Positions 1-5,123 of a stretch of DNA of 7,001 nt are shown here, one piece after another (positions within the stretch are counted from its first letter, which is position 1; every line of letters begins with the position of its first letter). The position numbers and the translations under genes were made by a program. Under the pieces are notes generated by a model that made no database searches, had not been told where the DNA came from, and saw only the letters and a list, made by a program, of their open reading frames with translations. The DNA comes from Thermoleophilaceae bacterium (GTDB taxonomy: Bacteria > Actinomycetota > Thermoleophilia > Solirubrobacterales > Thermoleophilaceae), in contig JACCSF010000368.1 of the NCBI GenBank assembly GCA_013813135.1, forward strand, positions 1-7,001. Direction: 5' to 3'.

Positions 1-202
1 GCTCGACCTCGCCTGGCTCGCCGCCGGCCGCGTGGACGCGTTCTTCGAGCGCGGCCTCCAGCACTGGGACTGGGCCGCCGGGCGCCTGCTGGTCGAGGAG
101 GCCGGCGGGAGCGTCGGGTGGCTCGACGACGGCTGGCCGGGCATGATCGCCGCGTCCGGCGACGAGCTGCTCGCCGAGCTGCGGCCGTTCGTCTCCGCCT
201 AG
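1..202 (+). CDS. Inositol monophosphatase family protein, C-terminal part (5' end outside window)
   Basis: An open frame enters from the left edge (codons start at base 2) and ends with TAG at 200-202, giving 66 residues. The segment HWDWAAGRLLVEEAGG matches the second signature of the inositol monophosphatase/FBPase-like superfamily (WDxAAG...EAGG). In that family the Asp binds the catalytic Mg2+ and the EAGG end helps shape the substrate site. Members dephosphorylate inositol-1-phosphate, histidinol phosphate, PAP or fructose-1,6-bisphosphate in the cytoplasm; the fragment cannot tell these apart. The upstream LDLAWLAAGRVDAFFE fits the usual 'cALdlayVAaGrvDgy.e' stretch. The gene converges on the minus-strand oxidoreductase, and the two stop codons share one CTAG. 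Confidence 0.85.
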   Translation, partial: LDLAWLAAGRVDAFFERGLQHWDWAAGRLLVEEAGGSVGWLDDGWPGMIAASGDELLAELRPFVSA

Positions 203-837
203 GCGAGGAACTTCACGGCGCTGCCGAAACCCGTGCCGAGCGTGTTCTGCAGCCCGATGTGCAGCAGGCCGAGCGCCTCGAGCTCCCGTGCCCGGTGCTG
301 GGGCCCCGTGTCGATCGGGTTGAGCCCGCAATCGCGGACGAGCGCCGCGACCGCCGCCTTGGCTTCGTCGTCGTCGCCGGCGATCAGCACGTCGAGCGGC
401 TGGCCGCCTACCTGTCCCGCCTCCAGCGTGCCCGCAAACGTCGTGTTGAAGGCCTTCACGAGGCGCGCACCGGGGGCAAGCCAGGCGAGCTCCTGCGTGG
501 CGGAGCTGTCGGGCGGGACGACCAGGGCGTCGAAGGTCTCGTTGACCGGGTTGGTGATGTCGACGACGGTCTTGCCGGAGAGCTGGTCGGCGTACTGTTC
601 GACGGCCGCGCGGGCGTCGGCGTAGTAGACGGCGAGCACGACGAGGTCGCCGTCGATCGCATCCCCGGCGACCCCGGCGGCGACCGAGCCGCCGCGGCCC
701 GCCTCCTGGATCGCCGAGACAGCCTCTTGCGCGTGCTCTGAGTCCTTGCCGACGACGGTGACGTTGTGCCCGCCGGCGAGGGCGCGCGTTCCGATCCCGC
801 GCGCCATGTTGCCCGTGCCGATGATCGTGACGTCCAT
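199..837 (-). CDS. NADP/F420-dependent oxidoreductase-like Rossmann protein (Fno-like family)
   Basis: A 212-residue protein with an N-terminal dinucleotide-binding fold: MDVTIIGTGNMARGIG carries the GxGxxA loop (G7, G9, A12) after the first beta strand. K31 after the second strand could contact an NADP 2'-phosphate (inference). Later landmarks are DITNPVNE (93-100), VKAFNT (127-132) and a C-terminal LHIGLQNTLGTGFG (192-205). This order is typical of the 'NADP oxidoreductase, coenzyme F420-dependent' family, whose archetype Fno moves hydride between F420H2 and NADP+. Many bacterial relatives have unknown substrates, so F420 use is not proven. The ATG start is supported by AAGGAG six bases upstream (844-849). 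It lies 21 nt after the cytochrome c gene on the same strand, so it is probably its operon partner. The length is normal for the family. Confidence 0.85.
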   Translation of the reverse strand: MDVTIIGTGNMARGIGTRALAGGHNVTVVGKDSEHAQEAVSAIQEAGRGGSVAAGVAGDAIDGDLVVLAVYYADARAAVEQYADQLSGKTVVDITNPVNETFDALVVPPDSSATQELAWLAPGARLVKAFNTTFAGTLEAGQVGGQPLDVLIAGDDDEAKAAVAALVRDCGLNPIDTGPQHRARELEALGLLHIGLQNTLGTGFGSAVKFLA

Positions 838-843
838 TGCCTT

Positions 844-849
844 CTCCTT
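844..849 (-). promoter_or_regulatory. Shine-Dalgarno site of the F420/NADP oxidoreductase-like gene
   Basis: On the minus strand AAGGAG lies six bases before the ATG at 837. It fixes the start and lies within the 21-nt gap after the cytochrome gene. Confidence 0.75.
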
Positions 850-858
850 CCCGGAGCG

Positions 859-1530
859 CTAGTCGCCAAGCAGGTACTGCACGAGCGCCTGGATCTGCTT
901 GTCGGTCAGCTTGCCTTCGAACGAGGGCATCACACCGGCCTGGAAACCCTGGGCCACGACCGCGTCCGGGTCCAGCAGCGCTTCCCTGACGTAGTCCTCG
1001 GGCGAGCCCTTGATGTCGCTGGACGAGGCGAGGTCGTCGAGGCTCGGGCCGATGGTCCCGTTGGCCCCGGCCTTGGAGAGCTGGTGGCAGCCGGCGCACC
1101 CTGCGGCTGTGAAGATCTGCTCGCCGGTGGTCGCCCCCCCCAGTCCCGCCTGCGCGAGCGCGCCCTGGTCGTCTCCGGGCCGGTCCACGGCGAAGCCAAC
1201 GTAAGCGGCCACGTCCTCGGCGTCCTTGTCGGTGACCAGCCCGGCCGGCATGGTGCTGTTGGCGCGTGGGTGGAGGACCTGCTCGTGAACGATGCCCTCG
1301 ACCGTTTCGCGGTTGATGCCCTTGGCCAGCGCGGCGCGGAACGCGGTGTCGAGATCGGGGCCGGTCTGGCCCTGCGTGCCGGCCCTGCCGAGGGCGTGGC
1401 ACGACCCGCACTTCTGGGTGAACAGCGCCTTGCCATTCGACAGATCCGGCTCGTTGCGGCCACACGCGGCCAACGGCAGCGCGAGGGCTGCCGCGGCCAA
1501 CGCCGAGAGCAGGCGGACGCGGATCCGCAC
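859..1530 (-). CDS. Two-haem cytochrome c lipoprotein
   Basis: The frame is open to a GTG at 1626, but I prefer the GTG at 1530 (223 aa), because it begins a standard lipoprotein signal: VRIRVRLL, a hydrophobic run, then the lipobox LAAC with the lipidated Cys at residue 23. Two class-I-like haem domains follow. The first has CGSCH (41-45) and a likely axial Met in TMPAGL (Met94). The second has CAGCH (145-149) and a likely axial Met in GVMPSF (Met201). Each CxxCH attaches one haem c by two thioethers. The mature protein should be membrane-anchored outside the cell and carry electrons in respiration, for instance between a quinol-oxidising complex and a terminal oxidase (inference). The longer form would start by a GTGA overlap with the glycosyltransferase stop and add 32 residues containing a 14-residue tandem duplication. 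Neither start has a clear Shine-Dalgarno sequence. Confidence 0.92.
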   Translation of the reverse strand: MRIRVRLLSALAAAALALPLAACGRNEPDLSNGKALFTQKCGSCHALGRAGTQGQTGPDLDTAFRAALAKGINRETVEGIVHEQVLHPRANSTMPAGLVTDKDAEDVAAYVGFAVDRPGDDQGALAQAGLGGATTGEQIFTAAGCAGCHQLSKAGANGTIGPSLDDLASSSDIKGSPEDYVREALLDPDAVVAQGFQAGVMPSFEGKLTDKQIQALVQYLLGD

Positions 1531-1533
1531 ACG

Positions 1534-1555
1534 CCCGGCCGAGCCGGGCGCTTGC
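1534..1555. repeat. 22-bp palindrome-containing repeat, copy 1
   Basis: Identical over 22 bp to the copy at 1576-1597. It contains the hairpin CCCGGC-CGA-GCCGGG (1534-1548), which extends to 8-bp arms (CGCCCGGC/GCCGGGCG, 1532-1550). It lies just upstream of the preferred cytochrome start and would fold in either strand's RNA. No T-run follows on the minus strand, so it is not a classical intrinsic terminator. Confidence 0.8.
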
Positions 1556-1575
1556 CGGACATCGACCCGCGCGCA

Positions 1576-1597
1576 CCCGGCCGAGCCGGGCGCTTGC
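1576..1597. repeat. 22-bp palindrome-containing repeat, copy 2
   Basis: Second identical 22-bp copy, 42 bp from the first (start to start). Its hairpin arms are 6 bp (CCCGGC/GCCGGG), because the flanking base pair is lost. Since 42 is a multiple of 3, the copies read in one frame as the peptide repeat QAPGSAG if the long cytochrome start is used. Otherwise both are intergenic between the glycosyltransferase stop and the cytochrome start. Confidence 0.8.
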
Positions 1598-1622
1598 GGC
1601 TGTGCCGTGTTCCGGGCGAGGC

Positions 1623-3089
1623 TCACGGGGCGGGAACATTATCCGCTGGGGGAGCCGGATGGGGCAGACCTTCGAGGCGCCCCTGGGCCGCCGCGATGAC
1701 CCCCTCGGCCACGCTCTCCCACGAGTAGCGGCGAGCTGCCTCGGCGGCCAGCGCGGCCCCGGCGCGCTCGCGCTGGGCGGCGTCGAGCGTGAGCCACGCG
1801 ATCAGCTTGGACGCGATCTGCTCGACCGCCTCCGGCCCGACGTCGAAGGACAGCAGCGGCCGCAGCTCGGGAGGCAGCGCCGGGGCCAGCGTGGCCGTGA
1901 CCTCCGCCATGCCGGAATGCCCTGCGGACAGCGGCAGCGCACCGCAGGCCGCCGCCTCGGCGGCCACCATGCCGAATGACTCGGGGAAGGTGCTGGGCAT
2001 CACCTGCGCCTCGCAGGCGGGCAGCAGGTAGGGGAGATCGTCGTGCTCGAGCCGGCCGGTGAAGTGCACGCGCTCGGCGGCCACGGGCGCCGCGCCAAGC
2101 CAATCCTCGCCCACCCCTTCGAGGAACGCGCTGAGGTACTCCAGCTTCCCGGGCGGCCCGCCCTCGAGCTCACGCCCGCGCGCCGCGATCTCGCGCAGGT
2201 CGTCGAGGTCGCGCCGCCGCAACCCCTCCACGAAGCGGCCCAGCGTCTCGCGGTAGGTGCCGAAGCCGACGATCACGAGGCGCGCCTCGGGCACGCGCGC
2301 GACCACCAGCGGCCATGCGGCCAGCAGCAGGTCGACGCCCTTAGAGACGATCAACTTCCCCACGTAGCTGACGATTCGATCCGTGCGCGGGTCGAGCGAG
2401 AGCAGCGCCTCGGCGGCGCCGGCCTCGCCGCCCCACGAGGCGGTGTCCGCGGACGCAACGCGGTGCGCCAGCCGCGGCAGGTCCGCGGAGCCCGGGCGGA
2501 AGGTGTGCACGTCCACGCCGGGCGGACCGAGCCGCGTCCGGTCGGGCAGCGCCGGCTCGTCGGCCAGCACCTCCCAGAGGCTCTCACCGGTGTGACGCGA
2601 GCCGACCAGCACGCCCTCGGCGCCCCTGACGCCCTCGAGCGCGTAGGGCAGGAAGCGCTCGCGGTGCCGGCGCACCGTGTACTCCAGCGCGCTGCCGTGC
2701 ACCTTCACCGCGTAGGGCGCCCGCTCGGCGAGGCCGCGGGCCAGGATCGCCGGTCCCATCACCAGGTGGTTGGCGAGGGCCACGTCAGGCGCGGGAGCGT
2801 CCTGCACCGCGGCTACGTTGGAGTCGAGGTAATGCGTAAGCTCGGCATCGCTCAGCTCGGCGTAGGGCTTGGCGTCAAAGCCCTCGTAGCGGTCGGCCAC
2901 GTAGACCGGCAGGACCCTGCCGATGTCCGGGTTGTGGACCGTCACCCCCTCAGGGGCCTCCCAGGTGCGGTCCTGGCAGAGCAGGTCCACCTCGTGCCCG
3001 AGGCGCGCCAGAGCGCGCACCAGGCTCGCGTTGTAGATGTTGCTGCCGGTGCCGCGGAGCAGGTAACCGTGGAAGATCAGGATGCGCAT
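1623..3089 (-). CDS. GT4-family glycosyltransferase (GT-B fold)
   Basis: A 488-residue cytoplasmic or membrane-associated enzyme expected to transfer a sugar from a nucleotide-sugar donor. The N-terminal Rossmann half starts MRILIFHGYLLRGTGSNIYN, with the glycine-rich acceptor-side loop at 13-16. The linker PPGVDVHTFRPG (189-200) is the usual hinge between halves. The C-terminal half opens with SYVGKLIVSKGVDLLLAA (241-258), whose K245 and K250 fit donor-phosphate contacts. It carries the GT4 E-x7-E motif as PESFGMVAAE (E370, E378), plus HFTGRLEHDDLPYLL (342-356) before it. A stretch at about 280-340 between the LVIVGFG strand and HFTG is longer than in a minimal GT4 and may be a lineage-specific insert. 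Acceptor and sugar cannot be read from the sequence. The ATG start has only a loose purine-rich site (GGAAAGAG) upstream. The gene is divergent from the zinc-ribbon-like gene across 46 bp, and its TGA overlaps a GTG of the cytochrome frame. Confidence 0.92.
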   Translation of the reverse strand: MRILIFHGYLLRGTGSNIYNASLVRALARLGHEVDLLCQDRTWEAPEGVTVHNPDIGRVLPVYVADRYEGFDAKPYAELSDAELTHYLDSNVAAVQDAPAPDVALANHLVMGPAILARGLAERAPYAVKVHGSALEYTVRRHRERFLPYALEGVRGAEGVLVGSRHTGESLWEVLADEPALPDRTRLGPPGVDVHTFRPGSADLPRLAHRVASADTASWGGEAGAAEALLSLDPRTDRIVSYVGKLIVSKGVDLLLAAWPLVVARVPEARLVIVGFGTYRETLGRFVEGLRRRDLDDLREIAARGRELEGGPPGKLEYLSAFLEGVGEDWLGAAPVAAERVHFTGRLEHDDLPYLLPACEAQVMPSTFPESFGMVAAEAAACGALPLSAGHSGMAEVTATLAPALPPELRPLLSFDVGPEAVEQIASKLIAWLTLDAAQRERAGAALAAEAARRYSWESVAEGVIAAAQGRLEGLPHPAPPADNVPAP

Positions 3090-3135
3090 TGCCGCTGGCT
3101 CTTTCCGGGATATCGGCAGCTATCCTTCCGCGCCG

Positions 3136-3405
3136 ATGCCAGCCCGCCAGAAGTATCGCCTGCGCGCACGCTCCGACCGCGAGATCATTCGCGAGGCCGA
3201 GCCGGGCAAGCGCTACGTCGATCGCGAGAGTGGCGAGGAGCTCAAGGTGGTGAGCGCGGTGCTGCCGCTGGCGCCGTCGCCGAGCAGCCTTCCGTACTCG
3301 ATCGAGAACCTGCGGCTGTGCGGATGCTCGCTCGAGCAACTCGTTCAGAAGGATCTGAACGATTGCCCTCACTGCGGCCGGCGGCTGCCGGCCGTCGAGC
3401 GCTGA
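3136..3405 (+). CDS. Small four-cysteine (zinc-ribbon-like) protein of unknown function
   Basis: An 89-residue protein from the ATG at 3136. The frame extends upstream to an ATG at 3082, but that would overlap the divergent glycosyltransferase start, so the later ATG is preferred. The N-terminal 40 residues are highly charged (QKYRLRARSDREIIREAEPGKRYVDRESGEELK). After a Pro/Ser linker come two cysteine pairs, CGC (C62, C64) and CPHC (C77, C80), spaced as in a small treble-clef or zinc-ribbon knuckle. That suggests one structural Zn2+ and possible nucleic-acid or protein binding (inference). No Shine-Dalgarno is visible; the gene lies within 46 bp of the divergent glycosyltransferase, so a leaderless transcript is possible. 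The 3' end overlaps the start of the lipoprotein gene. I do not recognise the family. Confidence 0.65.
   Translation: MPARQKYRLRARSDREIIREAEPGKRYVDRESGEELKVVSAVLPLAPSPSSLPYSIENLRLCGCSLEQLVQKDLNDCPHCGRRLPAVER
3348..3353 (+). promoter_or_regulatory. Shine-Dalgarno site supporting the TTG start of the lipoprotein
   Basis: GAAGGA lies nine bases before the TTG at 3363, inside the upstream zinc-ribbon-like gene. It is the only good ribosome-binding site near this frame and decides the start over the ATG at 3324, which has none. Confidence 0.55.
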
Positions 3406-3728
3406 TCGCGCGCCTCGGCGCGCTGCTGCTGCTCTCGCTGGCGGTTCTGAGCGCCGGCTGCGGCGCCGACGAGGAATCCTCCGCCGAGCCGCCGCCCAAG
3501 GCGCCCGAGCTCACGATCCCCGAGACGGACACCGAAGAGCAGGCGCCGCAAACCGAGACGCCCACGACCGAGACCACCCCGCCGTCCACCGACGGGGGCA
3601 CGCCCACGCCTGAGCCGGCGCCCGAGGCGCCCACCGACACGCCCGAAAACGACACGCCGCCGCCGACCGACAGCCCCGCCGAGCGATTCGAGGACTTCTG
3701 CAACGACAATCCGGGGGCGTGCGGCTAG
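3363..3728 (+). CDS. Small Pro/Thr/Glu-rich lipoprotein of unknown function
   Basis: 121 residues from a TTG start chosen because GAAGGA lies nine bases upstream; an ATG at 3324 would add 13 residues. The N-terminus has arginines (RRALIAR), a hydrophobic run LGALLLLSLAVL and the lipobox LSAGC, predicting lipidation on C33 and anchoring to the outer face of the membrane. Residues 34-105 are low complexity, rich in Pro, Thr and Glu, acidic and probably unfolded, like a cell-wall spacer. The last 16 residues, ERFEDFCNDNPGACG with two cysteines (C113, C120), look more ordered and could form a disulfide. The gene overlaps the zinc-ribbon-like gene by 43 nt, suggesting translational coupling. It converges on the small membrane protein gene, sharing one CTAG as both stops. 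Function unknown. Confidence 0.68.
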   Translation: MPSLRPAAAGRRALIARLGALLLLSLAVLSAGCGADEESSAEPPPKAPELTIPETDTEEQAPQTETPTTETTPPSTDGGTPTPEPAPEAPTDTPENDTPPPTDSPAERFEDFCNDNPGACG

Positions 3729-4048
3729 TTGCGGTGGGTCGGCAGCGGCGACCGTGGTCGCCGCACCCGCGATGGCAGCGGCTTAGGCAGCGGCGGCTCC
3801 GCTCCGCGGCGCCGGGAGGGGCGTGACCGGCCGCCGTGGGTGCGGTCGCGGCCGTGACCGAGTCCCCAGCGGCCCAGCGGCAGCCTGATCCCGTCGCCGC
3901 CCGGGCCGTCCTTGTCCGGACGCGGGCCCGGACCCTCGCCTCCGCCGCCGTCCTCGCCGCGAGAATCGTCGTCATCGTCGCGCAGCCGGAAGAACCAGAT
4001 CAGCCACACGATCAGCAGCCCGACGTCGAAAACGCGAAAGCCGACCAT
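3725..4048 (-). CDS. Small single-pass membrane protein of unknown function
   Basis: 107 residues from the ATG at 4048, preferred because GAGGGG lies nine bases upstream. An in-frame GTG at 4072 would add eight residues (TTEGWIF...) but has a poorer site. One membrane segment is clear (FDVGLLIVWLIWFF, about residues 7-20). It is followed by RLR and a run of five Asp, then a Gly/Asp/Pro-rich stretch (about 30-55) and a basic, Arg/Pro-rich tail (about 60-107). The RLR after the helix suggests the tail is cytoplasmic by the positive-inside rule, but the acidic run makes this uncertain. The charge switch from acidic to basic along a likely disordered tail is unusual. It is the last gene of the minus-strand run, 71 nt after the secreted protein. 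I do not recognise a named family. Confidence 0.58.
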   Translation of the reverse strand: MVGFRVFDVGLLIVWLIWFFRLRDDDDDSRGEDGGGGEGPGPRPDKDGPGGDGIRLPLGRWGLGHGRDRTHGGRSRPSRRRGAEPPLPKPLPSRVRRPRSPLPTHRN

Positions 4049-4119
4049 GAAGATCCACCCCTCGGTGGTCACGTCTCGATGCTAGCGCGCGTCGGCAGCC
4101 GGGGAAAGCCCTTAACCGC

Positions 4120-4827
4120 CTAGTTGGGCTCGTCTTCGTCGGTCTCGACGGTCGGCTGAGGATCGGGCACGTAGGTGGCCGTGTAGAGCAGCCTCGCCTT
4201 GTGGTACGTGCACCCGAAGACGCTCACGTTGCGCAGCTCCTGGAGGGCGAACTGGTCCAGGCTGCGGGGCGGCTCGCAGTTGTCCTTGGCCCGCGAGGAG
4301 CGCCACCAGTCGGAGTTCGTCAGGTTGTTCGAGAAGATCGGCGCCCACATCGGGACCGTGATCGCGATCCAGTTCGTCTTCTTGACGCGCAGCGGCTGAT
4401 CGAGCACGAAGGTTGGGCTGGAGCCGAGGTACCTGTCGACGTCGTACACGTCGCTCTGCGAGATCAGCCTGTAGTTGAGGCGCGTCTTGCGGGTGTCGCC
4501 GCGGCGCAGCACCGACAGCCGCACCTGCGGCGGGCTGCCGAAGTTGTCGTTGAAGAAGGCGATCTGCTCGTCGCTGGGCTTCGAGAGCTGGACAGTGAAG
4601 GCGACGATGTAGCCGTCGCGGCGGATGTAGTACGGGTTCTTGCGCCCGCCGGCGATCCGGCCCTGCAGAGCGGTCACGCGGACGGCCGCCTCGCACGGGT
4701 CGGCGGGGCAGCTCGGCACAGCGTTGTTGTTGGGCACCGCGCCGAGCTCCACGACACGCGCGCCCGCCGCAGGGGCCGGCCCGAGGGTCAGCGAGACAGC
4801 GGAAATCAGCAGCAGGAGTCGCTTCAT
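4120..4827 (-). CDS. Secreted protein of unknown function with four cysteines
   Basis: A 235-residue protein with a classical Sec signal peptide: MKR, a hydrophobic core (LLLLISAVSLTLG), and a probable cut after AGA at residue 23. The mature part holds four cysteines (C40, C45, C184, C206), enough for two disulfides. It has many alternating hydrophobic/polar stretches (YIVAFTVQL, QVRLSVLRRG, NWIAITVPMWAP), suggesting a beta-rich fold. The end is acidic (ETDEDEPN). No catalytic motif or named domain is recognised, and no lipobox or second membrane helix is seen, so it is probably released or wall-associated. It lies 46 nt after infA on the same strand, with a possible hairpin in the gap and no obvious Shine-Dalgarno. 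Its codon use and length make it a convincing gene. Confidence 0.78.
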   Translation of the reverse strand: MKRLLLLISAVSLTLGPAPAAGARVVELGAVPNNNAVPSCPADPCEAAVRVTALQGRIAGGRKNPYYIRRDGYIVAFTVQLSKPSDEQIAFFNDNFGSPPQVRLSVLRRGDTRKTRLNYRLISQSDVYDVDRYLGSSPTFVLDQPLRVKKTNWIAITVPMWAPIFSNNLTNSDWWRSSRAKDNCEPPRSLDQFALQELRNVSVFGCTYHKARLLYTATYVPDPQPTVETDEDEPN

Positions 4828-4837
4828 GGCCGGGATT

Positions 4838-4864
4838 GCAACACACGGGCCGGACCCGAGTTGC
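4838..4864 (-). terminator. Nested hairpin between infA and the secreted protein gene (weak terminator or 5' leader element)
   Basis: Outer arms GCAAC/GTTGC (4838-4842 and 4860-4864) enclose inner arms CGGG/CCCG (4846-4849 and 4855-4858) with a five-base loop. It lies directly after the infA stop on the minus strand. No T-run follows, so termination would be inefficient or Rho-assisted; it could instead belong to the leader of the downstream gene. Confidence 0.3.
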
Positions 4865-4873
4865 GCGCCCTCC

Positions 4874-5092
4874 TCACTTGTACCTGTAGGTGATCCGTCC
4901 CCTGTCGAGGTCGTACGGAGATAGCTCGATCTTGACCCGGTCCCCGGGCAGAATGCGGATGTAGTGCCGCCGCATCTTGCCGGAGATGTGTCCGAGGACT
5001 TCGTGCCCGTTGTCGAGCTGGACCTTGAACATCGTGTTGGGGAGGGCCTCGACGATCTCGCCCTCCATCTCGATCTTTTCTTCCTTGGGCAC
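4874..5092 (-). CDS. infA: Translation initiation factor IF-1
   Basis: A 72-residue OB-fold protein that binds the A site of the 30S subunit and works with IF-2 and IF-3 at initiation. The sequence is near-canonical from end to end: PKEEKIEMEG at the start, LPNTMFKV (17-24), GHISGKMRRHYIRILPGD (34-51) and the signature SPYDLDRGRITYRYK (58-72). The start is GTG at 5092, where the usual MAKEEK/MPKEEK beginning falls; no nearer ATG fits. The only ribosome-binding candidate is GAGG about 12 bases upstream, inside a hairpin that also contains the csp stop. It lies 14 nt behind csp. No ribosomal protein gene is adjacent, unlike the common map-infA-rpmJ order. Confidence 0.97.
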   Translation of the reverse strand: MPKEEKIEMEGEIVEALPNTMFKVQLDNGHEVLGHISGKMRRHYIRILPGDRVKIELSPYDLDRGRITYRYK

Positions 5093-5097
5093 GATTG

Positions 5098-5123
5098 ATG
5101 GGCGCCTCAGATGAGGCGCACAT
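5098..5123 (-). promoter_or_regulatory. Hairpin spanning the csp stop codon and the likely infA ribosome-binding site
   Basis: The 7-bp perfect arms GCGCCTC (5102-5108) and GAGGCGC (5113-5119) flank a four-base loop. After one G/A mismatch the stem extends by three more pairs (ATG 5098-5100 with CAT 5121-5123). In the minus-strand transcript the csp UGA begins in the loop edge and runs into the 3' arm, and that same arm holds the GAGG that would serve infA. Folding would hide that site until a ribosome finishing csp opens it. No T-run follows, so it is not a normal terminator. Confidence 0.5.

Noticed and set aside
118..741. Plus-strand frame of 207 codons
   Set aside because: Antisense shadow of the oxidoreductase gene; Arg/Ala-rich with no domain, and its beginning overlaps the end of the phosphatase.
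1534..1597. CRISPR-like array from the two 22-bp repeats
   Set aside because: Only two copies with a 20-bp gap, strongly palindromic units, and no cas genes.
766..1728. Plus-strand frame of 320 codons
   Set aside because: Lies opposite the cytochrome gene, whose CxxCH motifs, lipobox and signal peptide prove the minus frame is coding.
3090..3135. Promoter pair in the divergent gap
   Set aside because: TATCCT at 3121 resembles a -10 box but no -35 box lies at a proper distance; not strong enough to list.
2043..3362. Long 5' part of the plus-strand frame that ends at 3728
   Set aside because: Antisense of the glycosyltransferase and then out of frame with the four-cysteine gene; only the part from 3363 has a ribosome-binding site and signal peptide.
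3242..3709. Minus-strand Ser/Gly/Val-rich frame of 155 codons
   Set aside because: Mirror of the Pro/Thr/Glu-rich lipoprotein; low complexity is a by-product of that repeat-like coding.
4081..4086. GCTAGC palindrome upstream of the small membrane protein as an operator
   Set aside because: Six bases is too short to mean anything, and no second half-site or spacing pattern supports it.
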